NCBI GenBank assembly: GCA_030867875.1
Contig: JAOWCC010001751.1
Span: 24,544,369 to 24,608,368, forward strand
Source: Actinernus sp. WN-2022
Taxonomy: Eukaryota > Cnidaria > Anthozoa > Actiniaria > Actinernidae
Direction of reading: 5' to 3'
DNA: 64,000 bases
Within the stretch, counting starts at the first letter, position 1, and the number at the start of each line of letters is the position of its first letter. The position numbers and the translations under genes were made by a program. Below the pieces are notes generated by a model. It ran no database searches, had not been told where the DNA came from, and worked only from the letters and a program-made list of their open reading frames with translations. Positions 36,686-44,643 of the stretch are shown piece by piece.

Positions 36686-37636
36686 TTAAGTAGTTCAACC
36701 GAAGTGCCCGTTTTTGACTGAAGTATAAGGAGTTTATGCACGGGTGAGTATGTTTTCGCAGCTTGACCCCAAGGACATATAAGGAGAGGATAACTATTTA
36801 AAAGACTGTGTCGAGGTATGTAGTCTTAATTATAACTTGGCAAGGATTCCTACTGTGGAAAATAACTATTTCCTCTAAAAGAGGTAGAGATTGTAGGTGA
36901 TTGTTGCAGTTTTAAGTCGTAGGAAGATTCTGGCTCAAGCATGACTTGTTAAGGCATGGTTTATGAGCAATTCTGATAAAACATTCAAAATACATTATCT
37001 TTGTTATTTATGTATGAAATACCCTACTGATAACTTTGGAATAAGACGGTAATCGTGTGTCTTAACATTTAAGGATTGGTATTTTGGTTTTTTGAAGGTC
37101 ACGTGACCTTAAGGTTGATAAAACAAGAAATCAAAATGGGGTGGCGGAAGTTATTGTTTTGTTTCAGATTTTCGTTCGAAATGTTAAGTTTGTTATGGGA
37201 AATGCCCGGAATGGTTGACTTTTTATCACTGAAGCCGGAGAATATAAATGGCGAAAAATGGTTCCAACAATAGGTCACGTCACCAGTTTTCTATATTTTC
37301 GCCTTAACAGTCTATCAGGGTCAACCCACAATTGTAATCAGATAAACACAAAATCGTTACTTAAAATATACAATATACCCACCCCGTTTTTAGTTTAATT
37401 ATATTCATTTTGAAATCATTGGTGTTTCCTGCAATTTGATTGGTTAAAAGCAGCAGTGATTTCAGCCTAAATTGCATCATTTTGTGTCTGTTATTGCATC
37501 CTTTTGCTGAACCAATCAAAAAGCAGAATTTAAAAAGCCATTCCAAAGTTGCTTTTGCCCCTGGAATACTTATTTAAATTAATCTATATATAAGACAAAT
37601 AAAATATGATATATAAAAAGTGAATGTAGATAGTGC
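36686..37636. other. intergenic; target flank of the virus-like element
   Basis: No gene recognised. Ends in TAGTGC (37631-37636), of which AGTGC is repeated directly after the far end of the element at 44883-44887. Confidence 0.5.
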
Positions 37637-37764
37637 AGTAGTATGTAAAATGGGGGTTCTGGGCCACCTTGAAAAATTAGTGCAAGCAAGGGGGTTCGTT
37701 TCACTCACCCCCTTCCTTGCACCATTTTTTCAAGCTTTCCCAGAACCCCCATTTTCTTACTACT
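37637..37764. repeat. terminal hairpin, left end
   Basis: The outermost 128 bp fold back on themselves: the first bases AGTAGTA pair with the last bases TACTACT. The stem is about 57 bp, with AAAATGGGGGTTCTGGG and its exact complement as the strongest block, about eight mismatches, one bulge and a loop of about 13 bases near 37697. The fold begins exactly at the element's end. Confidence 0.85.
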
Positions 37765-37799
37765 TAATATATAGTTTTACCCCAAATTGTCACTAGGCA

Positions 37800-37875
37800 T
37801 TCTTACACCTAAAAATCCAAAAGTGTGAACCTATTAGAGAAATGATTACTATACTGCATATCGATATCTTCCACT
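37800..37875 (+). promoter_or_regulatory. promoter region of the terminal F-box/ankyrin genes (three copies)
   Basis: The block ATTCTTACACCTAAAAATCC ... TTACTATACTGCATATCGAT just before the start codon is present in both terminal repeats. A third, diverged copy lies at about 39030-39106, ahead of a 20-codon gene remnant. Conservation of the block up to the ATG suggests promoter function; this is inference. Confidence 0.55.
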
Positions 37876-38970
37876 ATGGATAATATGTCGTGCCTCCCCC
37901 TAGAAATCTTGACCAAGATAGTAGAGCACGCAGGTCCTGCGTCGTTCGCGAGCATCGCAAGGACATCGAAACGCCTAAACGGTGCCGCATCTCTCGCGCG
38001 CTACGAAAACGTAGACCAAGAGTTCCGTAGACAAGTACTATGTTTTGGTTTGAGGTCTACTCGTAATGACAACGAGCGAGAACGTTTGGTTAGGACCTTT
38101 GGCATTTCCACAAACGACAACAACGATAGGGTTGCGCTAGTCTATGCCAGCAGAAATGGACGCCTCGATGTCGTTAAATGGCTCGGTAATTACTTTCGAT
38201 TCACCGTAGAGGACGACCGCATTGATCGTGCTCTACAAGAGGCCTCTGCGAATGACCATCTCGATGTAGTTAAGTGGCTCGTTAAACACTTTCAGCTCAC
38301 CATAGAGAACGATTGTGTTTATGATGCTCTACGAGATGCCTCTGAGAATGGTCATCTCGATGTAGTTAAGTGGCTCGTTAAGCACTTCCGATTCATCGAA
38401 GAAGAAGTAGACGTTTGTTTTCTACAAGAGGCCTCTGCGAATAACCATCTCGATGTAGTTGAGTGGCTCGTTAACCACTTTCAGTTCGCCATAGAGAACG
38501 ATGATGTTTATGATGCGATAGTCTATGCCTCTGATAATGGTCATCTCGATGTCGTTGAGTTGCTCGTTACGCACTTTCGATTCACCGCAGAAGGCGTAGA
38601 AGTTCGTTATGTTCTACAAGAGGCCTCTGCGAATAACCATCTCGATGTAGCTGAGTGGCTCGTTAACCACTTTCAGCTCACCATAGAGAACGATTGTGTT
38701 TATGATGCGCTAGTCTATGCCTCTGAGTATGGTAATCTCGATATAGTTAAATGGCTCGGTAATTACTTTCGATTCACCGTAGAGGACAACCACATTGATC
38801 GTGCTCTACAAGAGGCCTCTGCGAATAACCATCTCGATGTAGTTGAGTGGCTCGTTAACCACTTTCAGTTCACCATAGAGAACGATTGTGTTTTGGGTGC
38901 GCTAGTCTATGCCTCTGAGAATCGTCATTTCGATGTAGTTGAGTGGCTCGTTAAGCACTTCGAGATCTAG
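37876..38970 (+). CDS. F-box/ankyrin-repeat protein, left end of the element (364 aa)
   Basis: Residues 1-50 form an F-box-like start (CLPLEILTKIVEHAG ... ARTSKRLN), the module that docks proteins to SKP1/cullin ubiquitin ligases. Residues about 88-364 hold nine ankyrin-type units of 32 residues built on NGHLDVVKWLVKHF. Alternate units are almost identical at DNA level (EASANNHLDVVEWL recurs), so the gene grew by recent duplication of pairs. F-box plus ankyrin proteins of this layout are common in giant and pox-like viruses, where they redirect host ubiquitin ligases; that role here is inference. The coding start lies inside the terminal inverted repeat, so it shares its first codons and promoter with the gene at 43837-44643. 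Confidence 0.85.
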   Translation: MDNMSCLPLEILTKIVEHAGPASFASIARTSKRLNGAASLARYENVDQEFRRQVLCFGLRSTRNDNERERLVRTFGISTNDNNDRVALVYASRNGRLDVVKWLGNYFRFTVEDDRIDRALQEASANDHLDVVKWLVKHFQLTIENDCVYDALRDASENGHLDVVKWLVKHFRFIEEEVDVCFLQEASANNHLDVVEWLVNHFQFAIENDDVYDAIVYASDNGHLDVVELLVTHFRFTAEGVEVRYVLQEASANNHLDVAEWLVNHFQLTIENDCVYDALVYASEYGNLDIVKWLGNYFRFTVEDNHIDRALQEASANNHLDVVEWLVNHFQFTIENDCVLGALVYASENRHFDVVEWLVKHFEI

Positions 38971-39106
38971 ATAGACCGGTGTATATCCGCCAATATGTAC
39001 TCATTCAAGACCCAAAATTGTCACTAGACATTCTTACACCTAAAAATCCAAACTTGATAACCTATTAGAGAAGCAATTACTATACTGTATATCGATCTCT
39101 TCCACT

Positions 39107-39169
39107 ATGGATAATATGTCATGCCTCCCTCTAGAAATCTTAACCAAGATCGTAGAGTATGCCGACTAA
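39107..39169 (+). pseudogene. remnant of an F-box gene start
   Basis: Twenty codons (MDNMSCLPLEILTKIVEYAD) then TAA. This stretch and the 100 bases before it are a diverged copy of the terminal-repeat interior, more like the right-end gene (VEYA) than the left (VEHA). It is a leftover of gene duplication or of an internalised terminus. Confidence 0.75.
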
Positions 39170-39184
39170 TGATTTTTACTCAAC

Positions 39185-39225
39185 ATGACAGTACCACTTA
39201 AACATATAGATTTACTAAGATATAT
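39185..39225 (+). promoter_or_regulatory. promoter-like repeat before the zinc-finger gene
   Basis: TTAAACATATAGATTTACTA at about 39198-39217, preceded by TTTTACTCAACAT. The same arrangement occurs at about 39488-39507 before the polymerase-related gene (TTTAAACATATAGATCCACT after TTTACTCAATAT). In both the block ends about 20 bases before the ATG. Confidence 0.6.
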
Positions 39226-39237
39226 AATCCATATGAG

Positions 39238-39447
39238 ATGGATTGTGAAAAGTGTGGAAGAGTATTTAAGAGGAGTTGGAATCTGAAACGCCATCGAGAG
39301 AATCGCGAAACTCCGTGCGTTAGGGTCCCAAAGCAATACATTTGTGAGAGTTGTGGCGGAGAGGTAAGCTGCTACTCTGCCTTGTGGAGACATAAGAAGA
39401 AGAACTGTCCTACCTACCGCCCTAAACCCATCGTTAACGAGAACTAG
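39238..39447 (+). CDS. small two-finger zinc protein (69 aa)
   Basis: Two zinc-binding units of C-C-H-C type: C3-C6-H19-C27 (CEKCGRVFKRSWNLKRH) and C36-C39-H52-C57 (CESCGGEVSCYSALWRH). They resemble C2H2 fingers in which the last histidine is replaced by cysteine. The protein is very basic and probably binds nucleic acid. Small zinc-finger proteins next to protein-primed polymerase genes are known in Polinton-like elements and transpovirons. It shares an upstream promoter-like block with the next gene, 80 bp downstream, so the two may be expressed together. Confidence 0.8.
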   Translation: MDCEKCGRVFKRSWNLKRHRENRETPCVRVPKQYICESCGGEVSCYSALWRHKKKNCPTYRPKPIVNEN

Positions 39448-39465
39448 ACACACACACACACGCAT

Positions 39466-39527
39466 TTACTCAATATCGTATAACCATTTAAACATATAGA
39501 TCCACTATAGTATACGCCTACCCCAAT
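39466..39527 (+). promoter_or_regulatory. promoter-like repeat before the polymerase-related gene
   Basis: Second copy of the TTTACTCAATAT ... TTTAAACATATAGATCCACT block, followed by ATAGTATACGCC and the start codon at 39528. Confidence 0.6.
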
Positions 39528-41336
39528 ATGGAACGCCTCACATTTGAGCGAACCCATCGGACCATCGGTAAGTATCTACGTGGGTGGCAGATGGACGTCC
39601 CCATAGGCCACGAACTAGGCGTTGACCCAAGGGCCTTCCTAGATGGTGTCCGTCACGATATTCATCAGAAGTTGGTGGAAGAAGTCGACGACCTACGTGG
39701 AGTGAAGTTCCAACTCGCTCTTAAGGTGTTGCTACGGAAGGACCATCCGGACGGTAGCAACGAGTCTACTGACCCTACGATGCGTCACGATCAGGAGGTT
39801 GTCATGCAGACCGACGGGATTCATGAGGCCTTAGACAGAGCCATCCCAACGATTCTAGAGCGTTTCGAGAAGTGGACGAATAGAGGCTCTGGATGGGTTG
39901 TCGACCACATCATCCTGCTCTATCTGAACATCGCTCTCTACCAACCTCTGAGAGGTGGATCCTTCATCGAACTACCTCCAGAAGTTGCGAATAAGAAAGC
40001 CGTGGTGAACGTTCGAAATGAGGATGATAACTGCCTACGATGGGCTCTTCGGTCATCGTTATTTCAAGTTCTTCACGGAGGACATGCATACAGACCGTCT
40101 AGGTATCCTATAGACGACGGCCTAGACTTTACAGGAGTCGATGCGCCAACACCCGTGTCGCAGATTCGCAGGGTTGAGAAGCAAAACGACCTCGCAATCA
40201 ATGTCTTCGGCTGGGAGAAAGGTGTGGTGGTAGTCTATAGGATTAGCGAGCAATGTGGGGACATCCACCGCATCAACATGCTGCTCGTAGAGAAGTCCGG
40301 AAAGTACCACTATGCCTGGATTAAGGACTTGAACCGCCTCCTCTACAGTCATAGCAAACACCGCGGGAGGAAACACTTTTGCGAGCGATGCCTACATGGG
40401 TACTGCCGAGAAGACCTCCTCGAAGCCCACAAGCCCGAGTGTCAAGGTATAGAGGGAACCGCCGTGAGAGTGGAAATGCCTAAAGAGGGTGAAAACGAGC
40501 TCTCCTTCCGAAACCACCACAAACAGCTACCAGCTCCGTATGTTATATATGCTGACTTTGAGGCTTTGACCACTAAGATCGCAGGACCAGAGTTGGATCC
40601 CACAAAGAGCAACACTCAGAACACACAACATCATGTGGCTTGTGGCTTTGGCTACGTCGTGGTTCGATGCGATGGTCATACAGAGCCTCCAGTCGTTTAC
40701 AGAGGTCGGTATGCCGCAAAACGGTTCCTGGAGGCAATGCAACGAGAAGAATCGAGAATCAAGGTAGTTTTGGAAAATCCCAAAGCAATACGGATGACCC
40801 CAGAGAATTGGTTTGCCCACGATACGGCCACAATCTGCCATGTGTGTGAGGAGCCACTCTACGGTGACTCAGTTCGCGATCATTGCCACATAACAGGCAA
40901 GTACAGAGGCGCAGCCCACAATGCTTGTAACCTCAAGCTGCGGTTGAACCCCAAAACCACGACCATACCAGTCGTATTCCACAACTTGCGGGGTTACGAC
41001 TCACATCTAATAATGCAGGCTATTTCAAAGGTGGAGGGACAGATCACATGTATTCCCAATAACACGGAGAAGTACATGTCGTTCTCCCTAGGCCAATTGC
41101 GATTCATCGACAGCGCTCAATTCCTCTTGGCATCCCTAGACAAGCTGGTGTCAGCCAACCAGCCAGAAACCTTCCAGATTACTGCTCTGTATGAGCCTAG
41201 TGTAGAGCGGCAACGCCTGCTTTTGCGAAAAGGCATCTATCCGTATGAGTATATGGATAGCTGGGATCGGTTTGCAGATCCACTCCCACCACAAGCCGAC
41301 TTCTACAGCAAGCTATCAGCTGAAGGCATTTCATAA
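39528..41336 (+). CDS. N-terminal half of a Polinton/adintovirus-type protein-primed DNA polymerase, with endonuclease VII-like domain (602 aa)
   Basis: Relatives in animal genomes are full-length PolB proteins of over 1,000 residues; this one stops at about the point where the third exonuclease motif and the polymerase palm would follow. Residues about 158-275 contain NEDDNCLRWAL and, later, YHYAWIKD, a Cys...His layout that could be a papain/OTU-like protease fold (inference). Residues about 341-346 (YADFEA) match ExoI (DxE). Residues about 434-470 hold CHVCEEP ... DHCHITGKYRGAAHNACN, an endonuclease VII-like zinc/HNH site. FHNLRGYDSHL at about 484-494 matches ExoII. ExoIII and all polymerase motifs are absent. 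The next gene begins 9 bases after the stop, and no continuation of the polymerase was found in the element. It may act as a nuclease or a replication helper rather than a polymerase. Confidence 0.85.
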   Translation: MERLTFERTHRTIGKYLRGWQMDVPIGHELGVDPRAFLDGVRHDIHQKLVEEVDDLRGVKFQLALKVLLRKDHPDGSNESTDPTMRHDQEVVMQTDGIHEALDRAIPTILERFEKWTNRGSGWVVDHIILLYLNIALYQPLRGGSFIELPPEVANKKAVVNVRNEDDNCLRWALRSSLFQVLHGGHAYRPSRYPIDDGLDFTGVDAPTPVSQIRRVEKQNDLAINVFGWEKGVVVVYRISEQCGDIHRINMLLVEKSGKYHYAWIKDLNRLLYSHSKHRGRKHFCERCLHGYCREDLLEAHKPECQGIEGTAVRVEMPKEGENELSFRNHHKQLPAPYVIYADFEALTTKIAGPELDPTKSNTQNTQHHVACGFGYVVVRCDGHTEPPVVYRGRYAAKRFLEAMQREESRIKVVLENPKAIRMTPENWFAHDTATICHVCEEPLYGDSVRDHCHITGKYRGAAHNACNLKLRLNPKTTTIPVVFHNLRGYDSHLIMQAISKVEGQITCIPNNTEKYMSFSLGQLRFIDSAQFLLASLDKLVSANQPETFQITALYEPSVERQRLLLRKGIYPYEYMDSWDRFADPLPPQADFYSKLSAEGIS

Positions 41337-41344
41337 GTTATAAG

Positions 41345-41956
41345 ATGGAAGGCGATTCGATTCAACCGTTTCCATCAGCACCAAGTATCTATCCACAGAT
41401 CGCTAACGACACTGGAAAGAACTTTAGACTGCAAACGATCCGAGACACGCTTTCGGACATAGAAGTTCAAGAAAGGCACTACGAAGGTGTGCGCAAGAAA
41501 TATGCACGTTCTCAAGGAATAGTTCATGGTATCGCAGTGGCAACTGGAGGTCTATCTGTGATCTTATCTGGATCTGGATTGGGCGTAGCGTTGACTGGGG
41601 TTGGAATAGTGATTGGTCTACCACTTGGAGTTATTGGTGGGCTATGTGGATTAATTTCAGCATCTACGACCCTTGGAGCTAAGAAGTTAGGAATGAAGCT
41701 TTCTAAACATGAAAGGACAACTATGTTGGCAAAGGCGAAAATCAATACGATTCGCGATCTAGTATCGAAGGCCCTACGCGATGAAAACATATCCGACTCC
41801 GAATACAGTCTCATCCTGAACGAAGCGAATAAGTATGAGATCATGAGGTCTGAAATTCGTCGTGTAGGTGAAAAAAGTCCGGATCGGGTTCGAGCCGAAC
41901 TCAAGCAAGAAGTGCAAAAGGAAATGCGAGAAAAACTTGGCAGCTTAGTAGGGTAA
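41345..41956 (+). CDS. hydrophobic protein of the element, two membrane segments (203 aa)
   Basis: Residues 20-58 are a charged helix (IRDTLSDIEVQERHYEGVRK). Residues about 59-112 are two glycine-rich hydrophobic segments (IAVATGGLSVILSGSG and GVGIVIGLPLGVIGG). The rest is a long charged helix, possibly coiled coil. Proteins of this form sit beside polymerase-related genes in other cnidarian and mollusc mobile elements (from memory, not checked). Function unknown; a pore, membrane anchor or minor virion-like component are all possible. It begins 9 bases after the preceding stop, so probably one transcript carries both. Confidence 0.75.
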   Translation: MEGDSIQPFPSAPSIYPQIANDTGKNFRLQTIRDTLSDIEVQERHYEGVRKKYARSQGIVHGIAVATGGLSVILSGSGLGVALTGVGIVIGLPLGVIGGLCGLISASTTLGAKKLGMKLSKHERTTMLAKAKINTIRDLVSKALRDENISDSEYSLILNEANKYEIMRSEIRRVGEKSPDRVRAELKQEVQKEMREKLGSLVG

Positions 41957-42007
41957 GAATCGATATTTCCTATGAAAGGAACGAACATGGTTCTCACTTT
42001 CACTTCG

Positions 42008-42946
42008 CTAAGTCCTACTGCTAGTTAGCCCATGTCTAGTGTAGATTGGCTCAAAGTAGGAATGGTAAGAAAGCAACTCCTTGACAAAACGCTCGACCGC
42101 ACTTCTAAATACGTCGCAGCGTTTAACGACATCTTTAAGAGACATAGACGATCCTAAGCGACGTAGCACCTCGTAACTTGCTCCAACGACTTTCGTCTTA
42201 AGTATTGATCTGGGGCCTATATTGTTTTCTATCGCTGTAGTAACAACCTCATGGACTATTCGTTGAACGTCCATAGGTACTCCTTGAGGATCGAGTTTAA
42301 GGAAAGTCGTTGCAATGTGAGGAACTATGTGCTCGACATCCAAGTCTACATCAATCTTATCGTCGTTATACAGAGAACGTATAAAGACCTCTCCGCTATG
42401 GATGCTTTCGTTGCTTAGTTGCATGAAGCGAGCAACCTCACCTTTAGATCGGACGAACCCACATTGTATGCACGCGTGGTAGAGTAGAGCAGCTAAAATA
42501 TTTCTCTTAGCATCGCTACGCTTGAGACAAACTTTACTTACTTGGATAAATGCGTCGGCTACGATTCCTAACGTGTTCATAGGGAACGATAGGTCATAAC
42601 TTTGTTTGTAAATAGTGTTGTACGATTGTAGTTCTCGTAGGAGCGTTCGACGTTGCAGGTTCGTGTTATCGCTTTGCTTTGGTTTTGCGCGGTCTAGATC
42701 ACTTTGATACTGAAATCCGTCCGGACCTACTATACGCAGTCGAGTAGTAGTAATATCGATCTTCGTTTCTTCACATGGTTCGACCTCGGAAACTTGACCA
42801 CATGTGGGACACACGAATTCCGTTCCTTGTATTTCAAAGGGGCAGAGACAATCAGGACATGTTTCACTGGTGTTAATATGCAATTGTGGTTTGATATTCA
42901 GGCTTCTACAAATTCCAGAACCAAACAATCTGACTAGCTCGTCCAT
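42008..42946 (-). CDS. TFIIB-like transcription factor (312 aa)
   Basis: Residues 30-50 form a zinc ribbon (C30-x2-C33 ... C46-x2-C49, CPTCGQV). Residues about 105-210 match the first cyclin fold of TFIIB: NTLGIVADAF, then KRNILAALLYHACIQCG, RSKGEVARFMQLS and the following FIRSLY helix. A weaker second cyclin-like half fills residues about 215-312, so the length is close to cellular TFIIB. TFIIB recruits RNA polymerase II to promoters. Viral versions occur in large DNA viruses of eukaryotes and let them use their own promoter signals. Together with the repeated AT-rich blocks before the element's genes, this suggests dedicated transcription (inference). It converges on the hydrophobic-protein gene with 51 bp between them. 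Confidence 0.8.
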   Translation of the reverse strand: MDELVRLFGSGICRSLNIKPQLHINTSETCPDCLCPFEIQGTEFVCPTCGQVSEVEPCEETKIDITTTRLRIVGPDGFQYQSDLDRAKPKQSDNTNLQRRTLLRELQSYNTIYKQSYDLSFPMNTLGIVADAFIQVSKVCLKRSDAKRNILAALLYHACIQCGFVRSKGEVARFMQLSNESIHSGEVFIRSLYNDDKIDVDLDVEHIVPHIATTFLKLDPQGVPMDVQRIVHEVVTTAIENNIGPRSILKTKVVGASYEVLRRLGSSMSLKDVVKRCDVFRSAVERFVKELLSYHSYFEPIYTRHGLTSSRT

Positions 42947-43060
42947 GATACACTATAGATGTCGTACGTTCAATAGAAAGAAAAAAAAATAAAAAAAAAA
43001 TGAAGAGGGTCCGCAACGACATTTCTTCATTCTTTTTTTGTTTTCTTAATGTGGCGATTC

Positions 43061-43714
43061 CTAACCTTCCTTCTCGCTCCTCAAAGCAGCCAACACCTCG
43101 TCGAGCGCACGGGTGAGAGACTCTCCGAGACCTTCCTCCGGTTCCACCACGTTTGGATCTGCAAGTTTCGCTGCTCCCAACTCGATGACGGGGTTGTTCT
43201 TGAGGTTGGTGGATGCCGCCTCAACGAACGCAAGGATCTCCTTGAGCTCGGCGATCCCGGGACCTTGGAGTGTCATGGTGTTGGGTTCTTCGAGATCCTC
43301 ATCTTCGAGATCCTCATCTTCGAGATCCTCATCCTCGAGCTCCTCATCCTCGAGCTCCTCATCCTCATCATCCAGATCTTTAGGTAAGAGGTCTGTCTCC
43401 TCTACGTCGGGTGTGGATGGTTCCTCGGCCTTCGTATTCGAATCAGCGATCTGCTTGCCTAAATCTTTCTTTGGTCCCACCTTTCTTGGATACGAGCGGC
43501 GGCCGCATACTGAGCAAAGCTCGGAACTCGTACGACATCCTTTGCCGCACTTCGAGCATGGCACAAATAGGGAACAGCCTTTTGAGATTTGGAAGTTGTG
43601 CTGGGCACAGTACTTCGATGTCTTCGAAATCTTCCTCTGGCATTTCGTGTCCTTTCCTCGCATCAACCAATCACAAGGCATTGCGGCGTCTACGTTCGAG
43701 TTCTTCTTCGGCAT
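43061..43714 (-). CDS. zinc-ribbon protein with acidic repeat (217 aa)
   Basis: Residues 14-80 carry two cysteine clusters: C14 ... KCQRKISKTSKYCAQH, a C-C-CxxH arrangement, and CSKCGKGC ... CSVCG, a ribbon. Residues about 112-145 are almost only Asp, Glu and Leu in an EDEDL repeat. At DNA level this is a 15-bp tandem repeat (about 43285-43380) that probably varies in length. The C-terminal third is predicted helical. A zinc-plus-acidic layout suits a transcription co-activator or histone-like DNA-packing partner, but neither is shown. It lies between the TFIIB-like gene and the right-end F-box/ankyrin gene on the same strand. Confidence 0.75.
   Translation of the reverse strand: MPKKNSNVDAAMPCDWLMRGKDTKCQRKISKTSKYCAQHNFQISKGCSLFVPCSKCGKGCRTSSELCSVCGRRSYPRKVGPKKDLGKQIADSNTKAEEPSTPDVEETDLLPKDLDDEDEELEDEELEDEDLEDEDLEDEDLEEPNTMTLQGPGIAELKEILAFVEAASTNLKNNPVIELGAAKLADPNVVEPEEGLGESLTRALDEVLAALRSEKEG
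43285..43380. repeat. 15-bp coding tandem repeat
   Basis: Repeats of TCTTCGAGATCCTCA on the plus strand, drifting to CCTCGAGCTCCTCAT, encode the acidic stretch of the 43061-43714 protein. Confidence 0.8.
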
Positions 43715-43836
43715 GTTCGATCTGTATGGTGTTAATGTGTACTAAGATGACGGCGTAAGCTAATATCGTGGAATAAAGAATATATACTAATACCATTTGG
43801 TGGTGATATACAGTATAGTAATCATTCCTCTAACAG

Positions 43837-44643
43837 TTACTCGAGTTTGGATTCGGTCCATGCGCGATGGATTTTAGGTGTAAGCCACGAATTAGCCGTT
43901 TTGGTAAATAGGTAATGACTCGTAGCGACCTCCACGTCTTCGCAGGCCTCACATTCTCCACAATCGCAGTAGTCATACCCTGGGACGGGCTGAAAGTGCT
44001 CAGAGAGCCACCTATAGATGTCGTAACGCCCACTCATGTAGGCGTTGAGACTCATACAATCGAAGTCTTCATTCTCTATGATGGGCTGAAAGTACTCAGC
44101 GAGCCATTTAACGACAGCGAGATGACCATGTTTACTGGCACTAAATATAGCATCAATAACGAATTCATCCTCTATGGTGGATTGAAAATACTCGACGAGC
44201 CATTTAGCGACATCGAGATGACCATGTTTACTAGCATCTAGTATAGCACCAATGGAGTTATCATCATAATAATCTATGGTGGGCTGGAAGCGACTAGCTA
44301 GCCACTTAACGACATCGAGATTACCACTCCTACCGGCATCTAGTACAGCATCATTATAGCATTCGTCAATTGCATCTTGTATAGCATCATCATAGCATTC
44401 GTCAATTACAGAAATACTGAATTTCCTAATCAACTCGTCTCGTTCGTCGTCGTCTTGGGCGGCCTCGAGACCTGAGGTGAGTACTCGTTTGCGGAACTGT
44501 GCGTTTACGTTCTCGTAGCGCGCGAGAGACGCGGCGTCATTCAGACGTTTCGACGTTCTTGCGACACTCGCGAACGATTCGGGGCCTGCATACTCTACGA
44601 TCTTAGTCAAGATTTCTAGAGGGAGGCACGACATATTATCCAT
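43837..44643 (-). CDS. F-box/ankyrin-repeat protein, right end of the element (268 aa)
   Basis: The first 50 residues are close to the left-end protein (CLPLEILTKIVEYAG, ARTSKRLN), because the gene starts inside the right terminal inverted repeat. After residue about 60 the two proteins diverge. This one has four ankyrin-type units (SGNLDVVKWL, HGHLDVAKWL, HGHLAVVKWL, SGRYDIYRWL) and a different C-terminal tail with a CDCGECEAC cluster near residue 230. The shared F-box with unlike repeat parts suggests one ubiquitin-ligase adaptor with two target ranges (inference). Confidence 0.85.
   Translation of the reverse strand: MDNMSCLPLEILTKIVEYAGPESFASVARTSKRLNDAASLARYENVNAQFRKRVLTSGLEAAQDDDERDELIRKFSISVIDECYDDAIQDAIDECYNDAVLDAGRSGNLDVVKWLASRFQPTIDYYDDNSIGAILDASKHGHLDVAKWLVEYFQSTIEDEFVIDAIFSASKHGHLAVVKWLAEYFQPIIENEDFDCMSLNAYMSGRYDIYRWLSEHFQPVPGYDYCDCGECEACEDVEVATSHYLFTKTANSWLTPKIHRAWTESKLE

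Larger units (their letters stand above)
37637..37898. repeat. left terminal inverted repeat
   Basis: Identical, base for base, to the complement of 44621-44882. It contains the terminal hairpin (37637-37764), the promoter region and the first 23 bases of the F-box/ankyrin coding sequence. Similarity of about 85 per cent continues inwards to about 38025. Confidence 0.95.

Noticed and set aside
41524..42003. 159-codon minus-strand frame
   Set aside because: Opposite-strand shadow of the hydrophobic protein gene.
43113..43745. 210-codon plus-strand frame rich in serine and arginine
   Set aside because: Mirror of the acidic zinc protein on the minus strand; the SR stretch is the complement of the acidic repeat.
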